Shown here piece by piece: positions 44,375 through 55,721 of a DNA stretch of 64,000 nt. Origin of the DNA: Rhynchonema sp. JSB1_4 (lineage: Eukaryota; Nematoda; Chromadorea; Monhysterida; Xyalidae); contig JASAMV010000085.1 in NCBI GenBank assembly GCA_030248065.1, positions 32,600-96,599 of the forward strand, written 5' to 3'. The notes beneath the pieces were generated by a model. The model did not search any database. It was not told the origin of the DNA and saw nothing but the letters and a program-made list of their open reading frames with translations. The position numbers were made by a program, and so were the translations under genes. Each line of letters opens with the position of its first letter. Within the stretch, counting starts at the first letter, position 1.

Positions 44375-45439
44375 CACGCACTCATGAGAATGAGATAGAT
44401 CCAGTTTTGCTACTAAACCTTTGTGTGCTATAATGTAGTATACATATATCAGCTGTGCTCTTGTACATTCCATGTGACAGACATACGTAGAGTCCAATAA
44501 TAATGCAGGCAATCCTGGATTTGCCCATATACACACGTTATACCTAATAGTTACCAAACTAATTTTTTTCGTATAAAACACGGGAAATCGACCAATTACT
44601 GCATTGATAAACTTTCCAATATTTCAGTCGTCGCAGTTCAAGCATGAATCTTTGCTGCAAATGGTGCACCCGTGACCCGAACACTCTGCAAGCGCAACAG
44701 ACGTCGGGCATTGGTGTGCTGTTGCTCGTGCATGTCTGAGTGGGGTCCGTCTGTCTGCCCTATTCGTTGTACATCAAGAAGAACGAATCGATGTCATTTT
44801 TCACGGGTTATTGGCACTCTAGCAATTGTGGTCAAGGGACAGACAGAATGACAAAGACGCAAAAACATAGACGCAAATACAAAAACACAAAGGCGTTCCT
44901 TTTCGGCTTACTGAAAATTTATGGTTTAGATCATAACGGTATAATGTACCCTGCACTTCAAGAGCGTGACAATTCATAGTGGTCCGGAATATTTTGTGCA
45001 AAGGGCGTGAGAATGCGCATATGGTAAATTAACCGAATTTAGACATGGACTTCCCATAGTGGGATTCCCCTCCAAAAAGCTGTTGTTTTCAATTGCTTTT
45101 CGTGCCGCCTGTGTGATTGACCAAGTGCCCCAAACAAATGACGACGATAACTTTCCCTTTCCCAAAGTCCAAACATAATTCTGAAACAAATTTTAATATG
45201 TTAGCTATTTTGTCGCAGCATGGACACGAACAAATTATGCATGAATGATTCTCCCAGTTCCAGTTCGTTGAACAAAACAGACTCAATGTTGCTAATCTGC
45301 CGGCCTGGTGGTTGTTTGGATAGACAGGTCAATCTGACAAGCAAATGGACACAGATTTGCCTATAACGCCCGAGAATTGCACTTTTCAAGACGAATTGAC
45401 CCACAGGGGTTTGTAACCATTCTCTGAATTGCAAAAATC
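44375..45439. other. No supported gene between two channel genes
   Basis: Short ORFs on both strands. A minus-strand open frame at 44,974–45,189 following a TTTCAG could be an exon but has no recognisable domain. Intergenic sequence otherwise. Confidence 0.4.
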
Positions 45440-46215
45440 ATGTCCGACGCAGAGTCAGATGATGTTCCAGTTGACCAGAAGGCAGACGACAGTGATGACG
45501 GGTATAGACCAACTGACAGCAAGAAAAAGTAAGCAGTTTAGCAACACGGTCGACGGTCAGCCGTCTCTGCGCGTTCGGCGCTGAAAGTGTATCTATACAC
45601 AATTTCAGGAAGGTCAAGAAGATCTTCAAGGAGTATTCGGTTCTGACAACCATGCATGGTGTCAATCATTTGGGAGAGTCCGAAGACTGGAGAGTGGCAA
45701 CGTTTTGGTACGAACTTCTCTCCTCAGTTTTCGTTTTTGAGTTCTGTTGTTTCGTAAAAGTTCAATGACATGATGAAGGATCTGCACACTAATACTGTGC
45801 GTCGTTCTATTCATTCTGCTGTTCTACTACACGATGGCTCGATATCTCCGATACGAATATTCGGTTGACATTTCGGTAAGTCTCACAATCCTCGTCATTT
45901 GTTTTATAGTGCCCAAAAATGAACGGGAAATAACGTTCTACCAGAATGTCGCTTTTATGGGTAAACTTTTTACTTTTAGATGCAAACAGATGAAAGCCCG
46001 TTTCCGGCGGTAACATTTTGCAGTTTGAGTCCGTACACGCTCAGTGGTATGCAAGCAGACCCGGATTTGAGTGCTATGGTTATGCCATTGAGGATTTTGT
46101 TGTTCAACAGATTATTTCCAACTGCATCCTGTTTTATAGTTGGCCGCCTATGAGTACGCACTGAACACAACCGTTGGGCTGATAGAATCGTGGAACGTTG
46201 ACCAAATTGTGCGAA
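45440..46215 (+). CDS. DEG/ENaC-type sodium channel subunit, 5' part
   Basis: Exons 45440–45528, 45609–45707, 45779–45875, 45980–46078 and 46140 to about 46,200 join in phase; introns are 80, 71, 104 and 61 bp. The acidic N-terminus (MSDAESDD) is followed by the family signature IFKEYSVLTTMHGVNHL, with the HG pair that controls gating in this family. M1 is ICTLILCVVLFILLFYYTM, then RYEYSVDIS and the start of the ectodomain FPAVTFCSLSPYTLS. The remaining ectodomain and M2 were not found with confidence. Candidate downstream exons include a Cys-rich stretch near 46,700 (DCDIPCDCSK). Degenerin/ENaC subunits form trimeric amiloride-sensitive Na channels in mechanosensory, acid-gated or peptide-gated roles. 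Which role applies cannot be told here. Confidence 0.82.
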
Positions 46216-47325
46216 CGCCATAAACAACTTTGAAAGGGTGTGAATTAAACCAATGAACCATTAGCTCGGTTCATATCGTTTCAAATTATTCATCAGATTA
46301 GATTTTCATAGCAATTAATACACTTCGATTTTTCTGGATTTAAAACAAGATTATGTGCTTGATAAAAAAGGAAATTTATAGAAGAAAGACTATGGTTGAT
46401 AAAAATGGAAACAACATTTATATAATAAGCAACATAATAACGTCAATGGTTCACGAAGACACCTGGACACGAAATAACACTTGGGAAAAGGGAGCGAATC
46501 AGCACATCATTCGGACGCTTGTCCGACTTCCAGTGGATTCGGTATTTTACAAGCCTTAGTCTGACGTGATGTATGTATATAACGGCAGTATGTTTTGCCC
46601 GTTTCGGCCTGTTTTCACGAGCGGACTAGGTGTCAGGACTCGTCGGTGCGAACGCACCTCTGGCCAGTTGACCTCCAAAGCCTTCTGGAACGCAACGTAA
46701 TGGAGTCTGTGGTGAAAGGAAGTGCAACACCCGACAACAGCCCCGATTGTGACATTCCTTGTGACTGTAGCAAGCGCTCTCGATAAAGTTCTGAAACTGG
46801 TGAAAACGCACGGCTGGGGGCATCCTGTTGTTAGTATCTACGTACTCTAGGAGATTGCAGTCTTTTATAGATTGAACATATAGCCAAGGATACCTATTTC
46901 ATATCCGCTGACGTTTCACTGCCTGCCGTTGATCATCTGGTGCTTCCCTGACCGTCAGGTTGAGTTCAGCTTTCAGGCCAGAATTCCTTCATTCATTCGA
47001 TTTGTCCGAGTTACAATGTACTGTAGCTGTAGGTGAACTACATACAGTATGTATGACCTTTCATGTAAAGATGCAAAACTGTCATGATTTGTGAGATAAA
47101 CAGCAGACTTTGTGCCGTGCGCGATCAGCACAGTTTCTAGAACGCATTCAAACTCGGCGGACGTTCTGGTACCGGCTTTTGTCATTGGAAGGTTTATTCC
47201 CGTAGTTCATTCCGTCGACTGTTTCCCAACTTGGGAGCGGGACGCACATAAGAAGCATCAGTCAGCCTGTGCCCACGCTTGTGTGTTGACGGCATTCATT
47301 CATGGCACATGCAGGGCTAATATTA

Positions 47326-47466
47326 CAGTGGCCAACACAAGTGGTCGAATCACTTCGTTAACACACAGCGGCCTCGAATGAGCGCGAGAAATAATACATG
47401 GCATTTGGGGTGACGATTCCACAAAGTGAGTTGACGAAGTGATTTGACCACTTGTGTTGGCCACTG
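47326..47466. mobile_element. hAT-type palindromic MITE
   Basis: 141 bp. The tips CAGTGGCCAACACAAGTGGT and the inverse ACCACTTGTGTTGGCCACTG are followed inward by CACTTCGTTAAC/GTTGACGAAGTG. Flanking 8-mers TAATATTA (47,318–47,325) and TAATATAA (47,467–47,474) match at 7 of 8 positions, consistent with an 8-bp hAT duplication. Confidence 0.8.
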
Positions 47467-47750
47467 TAATATAAGACCGCGTTCACTGTCTTCTGCATCC
47501 GCCAACCAGCGCACCAATCGGTGATTAACTACATATGCGTATGAATGAAAAGCACTGGTGCTTACGTGGGATCACAAATTTTCACAGGCCAGGCCAGGGG
47601 TCAAATTTGCATTCGCAAGCTGAATGCCTGCTTGGCGTCGGTGAACCTGTACAAAAGTGTAGCTATGATAGCAAGCAACGCTGTTCACTATGCTCATTTA
47701 GGGCTGCTTTCTTATTTCCGCGCGGATGTTGTCACGCCTTACGGCTCCTC

Positions 47751-47806
47751 TCTCTGACACCAGCGAAATTCCAAAGCGGAATTTCGCTCTCCGCTGGTGT
47801 CAGAGA
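47751..47806. repeat. Near-perfect short hairpin
   Basis: TCTCTGACACCAGCG and AAATTCC pair with GGAATTTCGC and CGCTGGTGTCAGAGA around a 5-nt loop, except for a seven-nucleotide insertion in the right arm. Possibly the remnant of two MITE ends brought together. Confidence 0.75.
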
Positions 47807-50179
47807 ACGGCCTACACACACAGTGTGACTGTACCCCACGTGCGTTGCACGAATCACAAGGCAGTTGTGTTGACAGCACTGGCCGTGATTTTGAACTCCT
47901 GTTCTCGCCCGTGTTGCATAGCACTGCTGCCGTTGTCCGTGCACATGCTGCAAAGATGTGAAACCATGCAATATACTGCCTTGCTTCAAAACTCAGACGC
48001 CAGAAAAGAATTTGCTGTGTCTGTCTGAAAGGCCGCGTTTTGTGTCAAAGCAACAAACCCGCAAATTGGGTGTGGCGTATGAATGCAGACACATTGAAAC
48101 CGGTTTCAGCACGTGTTAATCACCCGTCTTTTATCATTGAACATTTTAATGAAACCATGTGCAGAGACGTTGTTTTTTTGCCCGCATAGGTAATGTACTG
48201 TACATTTAAAGAAGGCACAAGTCTTTAGGGCGGCAAACATAAGATACAATTAAGCTACAATTACACATACTGTTGAGCAGAATTCAGCGTGTTGAATAGC
48301 ATCAATAAATTACAAACCAGTGTCTGGTGTAGCTGTAGCCTAACACCACATTGACATTTTCTAACAAAGTTCTGGTATCAGAGGACCAGTTTCACACACA
48401 AACATACACATGCATACAATTAAGTTGGTCTCAAAAATACTTTGAATGGTCTCTGTTTTCTGCGCCCGAACTTCAGGGATCGAGATACGAAAATTGCAAA
48501 ATTACGCTCAAGGGCCACGAGAAAATGAGCAAAAAACATAGCGTGATCTAAAATAAATGCAAATGTTTCGATATGATATCTTTTGCGCAGACAAAAACTG
48601 TTCAAATACAGTTTCAAATATGTCTGCTGTTCATGGAAGCCCAAATTGGACGAGATTGCCACGTTTGATGAGAATTTGTTTCTAATATATGTGGCACTTT
48701 TTGAGGCCAACTAATCTGATTGGAACTACGCCTTTGTATTGAATACCAGCATGATTCTGTTCTTCGGGTTGTTCAATATGTACATATTGCAAATTTGCGC
48801 ATTATATACGTGAATCAAATCAAAAATTTGAATTACAGTACATTGACAGTTCCAAATGCAGCAGCCACTCAGATTCGCGCAAAACACAGCACTTCAACCA
48901 AATGTCTGTGATTTCAGCTCGACACATGTCGGTTTTTTGTTCGCTGCCTTGTCATTCTGAATCAAACCTGCGACTGAAAAGTGAATTTCACCAGCAAAAA
49001 GCATTTTGCAATTATTTGGTTTGAGTACCCAGTTTTTTTCAGTTTTCGTGTTGTATATTTCCTGTGCGGTGCGCGCGTCTTGTTCAACCCACGCTGCTTT
49101 CCTTCTCTGGCTCTCTCTTCACAGTGATTGCTCCAGACGCAATATTGTGCCTGTAGTGCACGTTGTTGGGATGCTTTGGGCCAAGACAAGGACAACGGGC
49201 ACCTGTTGCCTGATTACACAAACATTCGGCACATGCGTGTGTACGTGTATTATAGTCAAGTGAAGGCAGCGACCGGATGGCAGAACAAACAAATCATCAT
49301 CATCCAATGCTGGCCACTGTAAATAACGATAACTTTGCTTTTCTCGCATGATTTTGTTCGTCGAGCGCACTGGTGGTGGGCGATCATCCGCTGACACACC
49401 GCCTCCTTTCCGCAAACATTTTTTTATCATTTTGGGTCTTCAAACTATCCACAGTCTTTTGACCACCGCGCATGGCGCCGGTAAACCAAGAGAATTCTCA
49501 TATCTGAAACGTCTCATGCGTATAGGCTAATCGTAATTGTTCTGTTTAGTCTGACCAGCAGCGGACGCCTCCAGGAATCTCACTGCTGAATAAATGGCAA
49601 TAAGCTGCATACGCCTTAGTACATGCACAGTAGTGCACTTGAAACGTAACGGTATTTCTTTCCATGTATTCCTCACATCAAGAAGCTGCGTATATGGGCA
49701 CGTGTAGAGGTCTACCTGGTTTCAAGCGAAGCTATTGTATAACGCACTACGGTGATATAGGTATCCAGTAGCAGCAATGTGGTAGCAGCAGCTGGTAGGT
49801 GTATGTTTGCATGACTGACAACTATACAGTCTATTGCAAAGTAAGATTTGCAGTAGTGCAACGTAACAGTTGCCCCCGCGTTTTTTATAGTGAATGAAAT
49901 ACCATTTTGAATGAAAAACCGTTTTGCGTGGATCAATGGCAGGGTGTCTTTATGGATGATTTATACAGTGGCAATTGAAAGATACAAGTCTTGTTCATGC
50001 TTTCCTGGTGGTTCTGCTTGCGTTGTACGCTGAGTACTTCATTGTTCAGTGTGCAACAAAAAATGGATTTCAGAAAAATATTGGCTCGAAAAACATTTGA
50101 AAAAGCAGATACACCGGAGTATACAATGATATTACGGTGATATTAGATTTCTTGATGGAATGACCTGGAAAAACTGCAG

Positions 50180-51403
50180 AACTGGCGCGTAAAACCAATT
50201 CGGCAGTGATGGATATGGTAATTTCTGCTGCACACGCCAAGAAAGGACTGGCTAATTTTGCCAAGAACATACAGACGCGATTCGTGCACAATCTGCCGAA
50301 CACCAGTGCACTGTTGGCGTACAGTCGGCTGTCGATCAAGTTGCTCTATCAACCGGCTAATATACCGCAGGTGAGCGCGAACGTTGTTCATGAGTTCGAG
50401 TGTCGAATTCGAGTAACATACTAAAAGTCGCTGCATGTCTGCGTCCGGTCGGCCATCACCCTTTATGATTCAGGCCCTGTACGAGGCTCGTCTCGGTCGT
50501 GTCCTGGCGCCGCCAATCAGTTTCGTCGTGCGTGACGAGTGCGACGACGGACAGCCGGCATTGCTGTGCATCGAATGGTCGGCCAAACACAACTGCTTCG
50601 TTGTGCGTTGGCTGGTCGATGTTTCAAGCAGCGGCAGCAACAGCTCGGACGGCGCGTCGATCAAGAAGCAGAGCGTCACCACCGCCAGCACTCTCAACCC
50701 GTTCTCGCCCACTCTGTACGGGTCGACGACCGACTCGCTCGATTCAACCGTCCACTCAACAACGGTCGTCATGAGGGTGGCGTTCGCGGACAAGTCCAAT
50801 GACGTGCTCGGAAAACTGCAACACCCAAACAACGGCGTCACCGTCTATAAGGTTTGGTCATCGTTTCTGCGTGTCCGCATTCGAATCCGACGGCCAAATT
50901 ATGGGAAATACAGGGTGACCCATAAAATCTGGCAACAATTTTGCCCTTTGCGTCCTATAGCCAAAAACAAGTTCATACAATGACCTTGTTTGACGAAACA
51001 CCCGTCATCATTACAGATCCAAGATTCCGGTCGTGGCGCAGCGGGCGAGTTCGACATTCGTCGTTGTGTCGGCAATCAGAGCACCGATCGCGCACAGCGT
51101 CATTTCGTCATGTGTCGTCAGGCGTCACTGTGTCTCGGCTGCATGTTCTGCTGTTGTCGTTGTGCCAATGACCACAGCGTCACGAATGTCTACGAGCGAA
51201 ACGTGTGTGTCTGTCGAGTGCAGCCGCAATGGACGCTCATAGAACGCAACGTCACGCTGTTGCAGTTCAGCTCGGCGCCGGCAGCCGATGGCGAAGCACG
51301 TGCAGTCGCGCTGGCTGTGGCATTCCTCGTGCATCTCACCACCGTGCATCCGCAGTTGCAGGCCATGCTCGAGATACATGCCGCGTCGATGGCTACGAAG
51401 TGA
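50180..51403 (+). CDS. Phospholipid-scramblase-like protein (3' part of gene)
   Basis: Exons 50180–50370, 50474–50851 and 51017–51403 join in frame to a stop at 51,401–51,403. The first encodes a Lys/Ala-rich segment. The second has β-strand-like stretches (ALLCIEWSAKHNCFVVRWL) and a Ser/Thr linker. The third has DVLGKLQHP (last exon junction region), FDIRRC, the Cys cluster CLGCMFCCCRC, VYERNVCVCRVQPQW and a C-terminal hydrophobic helix AVALAVAFLVHLTT. This order (G-x-L/V-x-Q strand, GP/C region, Cys cluster, V-G/C-x-I/V-x-x-W, then a terminal hydrophobic helix) mirrors the second half of PLSCR-family scramblases, whose Cys cluster is palmitoylated and whose final helix inserts in the membrane. 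Sequence identity to the family consensus is low, so the call is tentative. N-terminal exons are missing. Confidence 0.5.
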
Positions 51404-52062
51404 CGAACCTGGCATGCTGGTGCACCACTGGCACTGTCTGTGTCACTTGTGCATGTGTGTATACCTAGAACACCTAGAGGGTGGAGTTGATCTGCATTCC
51501 TTTGGCAGGTCATTCATTTCGGTATTTTTTTATTTTAGCACTGCGTGGAAGCTGCTGCTGCTGACTTCGTTATACACTTCGTTCGTCATACCATTCGTTA
51601 TACCATAACCCAGATTCTCTGATGTTTCACAGTGGGGTGTCGTTGATTATAATGATAATGTCTGATCAACCCATGGAGAATCCCTGTACTTATTTGACGC
51701 GCCTCATCAATTTGCATGTGTTGGAGTCAGAATTTCATTAATTTCAATCTTGGACATTTTAATTTTGGAAGCTGACCCGGTCCGCTGTAGGCATCAGCTT
51801 TTTCGCTTCTGCACATGTTTTGCCTTTTTGTCCGGCGATGTATTGGGGTAGACTATTTGTAATTGGTTGAATATGTACCTCAGCGAATGGTCGAGCGCAG
51901 ACCAGAGTACATGATGTCGCTGCGCATATCCGCATTCATGCTGTGTTGTCAAAAGTACACTGATACAATGGAACGTCACTTTCCACAAACGAATAAAACA
52001 GTGTCTGCTAGTAGATGCCGATTCACAAAAAAGATGCTAAAGGTACACATGTTGCAGCTTTT

Positions 52063-54546
52063 CTAAAATTTCACAGACAAAACCTGTCTTTCTGAACAGC
52101 ACATATGTCTGACGAAGAGTTCAACCGTGAATGTCAGCACCGCAATCACAACAGCGCCGCCCGCACAAATCAAAATACCGGTGATGTCAAAGACGTTGAG
52201 CGAGCGAATTGCTTGTGTCTTGCCGGGACACGTCAGTTGTTTGCGTTCCAACTGCTCGCGATATCGAACAATTATGCCTTGCAACATGCCGGCCGATTCA
52301 GCAAGAGCTCGATTCATTCGATTGATGAATGCGGACGAAGTTGCATTTCGGTTGAACAGCAGAAATTTGGGAAATTCGCCCAATTCCGGGAACTGGACCG
52401 CGCGCGCGTGACAGACGTGTGCTGATTGGTAGAGAGCTTTGAACTCGAGCTGGGACACGATGATGTGGCCAGTCGACTCCAACGTGCCCATCGCATCGTA
52501 CATTGCCTGCTGCGTGCGCACTGCAACAAACACACAGAAATTGCAATATATATTGGTCGCACAATGACTAATGGAGAATTTATCCAAAAGTAAAAGGATG
52601 GACCCTGATTCAGGAACTGCCACGCTCAGCCACTGTTAACCACTCAATTACTAGTATTTCTCGCGAAACATTTTCACCTGAAAATAACCAGTAAAACAAC
52701 CACGTTGCTGACAGCTGGTGGTTGTTCTGCTGGTTTATATTTTCAGATGAAAATGTTTTGTCGGACATACAAGTAAAGGCAAACTACGCCAACACGAGCC
52801 CGATTTCGCAGCTGGCAGAATAGTGAAACATTCTGACGTGGCTGCTGATTTGGGAAATGTTACACGTTGAAGAATATAAAATGGAGCATGATGATTTTCT
52901 CTTTCTATTCGTTTCAAATACGCACCACCTTCGAAATCGGGCTCGTGTTGGTGTAGTTTGCCTTTACATAGCTTAGTGGTTAAACAGTAGTCGAGCGTGG
53001 CTGAGCCTGAATCAGGGTCGATCCTTTGAATTTTGGATAAATTCTCCATTAGTCATTGTGCGACCAATACCTACAGCATTAAAATTATACGAAGTCAGAT
53101 TGATTCACGGAATGGGATTCTTCACTGAGGTGATGTGTGTGATCATGTTATCCTGAACTATTGGCTAGTGGTACAGTCGTCAACTGAGGTGATCAGCTCC
53201 CGTCCTCACCTCAAGCAGGCCTAAATTCGCGGAAGGAATAATAGATGAGAGTTGACGATCCGAGCTGACGACAGTACTATAAGCCACATTTAGGAAACAA
53301 CAGTGAATCATCAGAAAATCGTCAAACGTTGGAACTCAGCGATTGACACAATTAAGCGCACCAGGTCTGGTGAACCTATCCGGCGACAATTGTATGAAGG
53401 ACCCTGAACAACCAGGAAGAGTTTGAACAGTGTCACCGCACAATGCTGCACCCATCAGCACAGCTAAAACCAACCGACAATGAGCGGATTTATCTCAAAG
53501 GCGCGTTTGAAGCGCTGCCACTTTGAGTTGAACGGGTTGTTGAGTAAATGCAGCCAACTGGCATCTTCCATCGTCACCACGCGCGCATCGCCCCGTTCAA
53601 TCAGGCCGACGAATTGGTCAAAGTTGGTGAATCGTGGCACGTCGTCGTGAATGAGGAGACGCGACAAAAGTCCGCCGCGGTACAATGCGATGAAGAGTGA
53701 GATGAAGAAGCCGAGCCAGGCGGTGTTGAGCGCCGAATGCTTGCTGACGAGCCAGGCCGGTATCGCGATCCGTTGTTGGCGCATTTTGATGAACGTTTGA
53801 CGCTGCAGCCAGCTGTAGAACCACAGTGTCAAAATGATGGTCAGCGTCAAGTGGTCGAAAACGGTGAGGAACGAAAAGAAATTCTTTTCCTTCTCGACGG
53901 GCGCGACCTCGAACGCCGTGACTATCTCGGATGCGACCGGATACGTGAGACGAATGCCGGGATAACGGTCAGCAGCAGCACCCCACAGCATCGCGCTACC
54001 GTCTGCCAAACCTGCGAATGGCGAACTTAGGTACTGGTGCTAATGTATCAAAATTTTGCAACAATGATCAGCTATCCTCAGCATGCTGGTCGGAATTCGA
54101 GGCCTCAGTCAAAAACGAAGATTACGTGACCACGTGAGACATACGATGAGAGTGACGAAACTATACTGCAGTACGCCGGTTAAATTTTAAAGCGCCTCGA
54201 ACATTGTTTGAAGTATTGCCTAGTCAAGCAACGACGTTATTATTCAGTGTTGGCCCGTTACCAGACCGTGTCTCAGGCTTGCCACAGAGGAACACGTCAG
54301 AAATGCGCACCTTGTGCGACCATATTGAACGAGGCCCTGATCACCCCGTAGTCGCCGACGAGCCGTGCATCCGGTGACATGACCGCGTAGTCGAGATTGG
54401 CACGTCGCATCACTGTGTTGATCATTTCGGCATACACCCCGGGCAGCGGGCATGAATGGCTGACCCGTAGATTTGAACCGATCGAACACGGGTAGAACAG
54501 CGGCGGCTCAGTCAGCAACACAAGACGCAGCGGTTGGTTAATACCG
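52063..54546 (-). CDS. Divergent ionotropic glutamate receptor (IR-like) subunit, ligand-binding and pore region
   Basis: Minus-strand exons 54546–54311, 54011–53475 and 52520–52063 join in phase 1 and end at a stop (52,063–52,065). The first carries the S1 lobe (LRLVLLTEPPLFYPC and PGVYAEMINTVMRRANLDY). The second ends S1, then M1 (FFSFLTVFDHLTLTIILTLW), a pore-loop region, M3 (AWLGFFISLFIALYRGGLL) and the start of S2. The third completes S2 and the last membrane helix (ITGILICAGGAVVIAVLTF) with a short tail. The near-universal SYTANLAAF motif of iGluR M3 is replaced and the S1 arginine site is not obvious, so it is a divergent member, more like chemosensory IRs or lineage-specific GLRs. N-terminal exons upstream of 54,546 were not found. 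The intron between exons two and three is filled with nested MITEs. Confidence 0.85.
52553..53067. mobile_element. Palindromic TA-flanked MITE (family TTGGTCGCACAATGAC), copy 3
   Basis: TTGGTCGCACAATGACTAAT at the left and its inverse at the right, with TA outside both. Arms continue through GGAGAATTTATCCAAAA. It is interrupted by a second MITE (52,776–52,964). It lies in an intron of the glutamate-receptor-like gene. Confidence 0.85.
52776..52964. mobile_element. MITE (family AAAGGCAAACTAC), copy 2, nested
   Basis: The tips AAGGCAAACTACGCCAACAC and GTTGGTGTAGTTTGCCTT, with TA on both sides. It is the reverse complement of 43,480–43,673 with few differences. Nested inside copy 3 of the TTGGTCGC family. 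Confidence 0.85.
53157..53283. repeat. Imperfect inverted repeat related to 34,557–34,650
   Basis: TGGTACAGTCGTCAACTGAGG at the left and GTTGACGATCCGAGCTGACG at the right are partly inverted. The 34.6-kb locus shares CAGTCGTCAACTCAAGCAG-type and AGTTGACGATC stretches. Probably an old MITE. Confidence 0.45.
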
Positions 54547-54569
54547 CTGTGGTTTGTGTGAAACATCAC

Positions 54570-55273
54570 ATACGGTTGTGTTGTGCGTTACACATTTTTA
54601 GTGTTGAAAGGAATATATTCCGACTGTTCCTGATCAGCTGACTCATGACAACTGAACATATGAGTTTATTGAAGCGGGTTTGGTGCCGCGTGGTGCCAGG
54701 CAGGCAACATAATGCATACATAGCTACTACAAGTGCATGTGTACTATTGACATAAAGTAAACCAAACATTTGAAATCCGATTCTGCAAAAATCAAGCAGC
54801 CTGCAGACCAACATACTGTGCATATATTTCAATTCAATGCATTTGACGAACCTGGAACACTTTTCGACAATTCTGCGAATTCACCGTAGTCAGCCATTGT
54901 CGTGAAACAGTTTATTAAAATTAATGTGCGATGCAATTTGATAGACAACATGTACATACGAGGGCATGGTCAATTTTTTTTTCACGGACTAGAACGCGAC
55001 CATCAGGAGCTGAGTTCAAATTAAACAACATTGAGCTTTGGTGCGGTTTCGTCACTTATGCGTAGACACCCATGCGTTTTTGGTTTGCGTCACTTTCTCA
55101 TGACTCATCTGCAGTAGAGCATTCCCATTGGATCTCGCCCACCATCTGTAAATATGGTATATTCGTACCTCAACGGAAACGACCTCGTATGAAACACGGA
55201 GCAAAATACACACATCGTTGGGTACAAACAGTCGCAACTTTGCTCGCGTGCGTGTGTATGTGTACCGGTCGTA
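54570..55273. other. No supported gene
   Basis: Upstream of the glutamate-receptor-like exons. Short ORFs only. A further 5' exon of that gene is expected but was not found. Confidence 0.35.
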
Positions 55274-55443
55274 GTCCACCCAATTGTTCATGAGACGCCT
55301 TGTTTTGAAGTTGGCTGGTTCAAATTTTGCTGCTCCTCCGCAGATCAATTCCCAGAGAAAACACACGTGTCACGTGCAAAACATACGAGTTTCAATGTTT
55401 CAAAAACACAAACCCAATGGTCCATGAGCAATTGGATGGACCA
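55274..55443. mobile_element. MITE (family TAGTCCA…CTCATG), copy 4
   Basis: GTCCACCCAATTGTTCATGAG at the left and ATGAGCAATTGGATGGACCA at the right, flanked by TA. Confidence 0.65.
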
Positions 55444-55535
55444 TACATTACGTCACTTTTGGTCGCCTGTTCGCTTTATGAGGTGACCCAGGATTGTTGG
55501 ATGCAAAATGCGTTTCTTTGATGTATTACTTGCAG

Positions 55536-55721
55536 CGCAACCACCCGAACAAGACTGTAATCCGGCGTTTATGGTGCGTTGTAAAAACATCCGGGGCCAT
55601 ATCAACTTTGCGGACAAGCGCCACGACTACGACTTGGCGTGGATTAGTGTCAGAAACAAGCAGCGGGGTGACGAGCAATACGTGGCCATGTGCCTAAACT
55701 GCATCAGACTTCAAGAAAAAA
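55536..55721 (+). CDS. Candidate internal exon, Cys-containing protein
   Basis: After a CTTGCAG acceptor the plus strand is open for about 62 codons (QDCNPAFMVRC, GHINFADKRHDYDL, VAMCLNC) to a possible GTGCGC donor. Composition is that of a real folded domain with four Cys, but I do not recognise it. It may belong with the ORF at 56,959–57,233 on the same strand. Confidence 0.35.

Larger units (their letters stand above)
46216..50179. other. Mostly unassigned; may contain 3' exons of the DEG/ENaC gene and 5' exons of the scramblase-like gene
   Basis: Open stretches with possible splice sites occur near 46,600–46,785, 47,587–47,750 (peptide start ARGQICIRKLNACLASV) and 48,477–48,551, but none carries a domain I can recognise. 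Repeats here: the hAT-type MITE 47,326–47,466 and the hairpin 47,751–47,806. Confidence 0.35.

Noticed and set aside
43943..44581. 212-codon minus-strand ORF opposite the last exon of the Cys-loop channel
   Set aside because: Antisense shadow. The plus strand encodes the M4 signature.
43458..53049. Similar ORFs containing HQHEPDFEGG at 43.5 kb and 52.7–53.0 kb
   Set aside because: Both are translations of the AAAGGCAAACTAC MITE.
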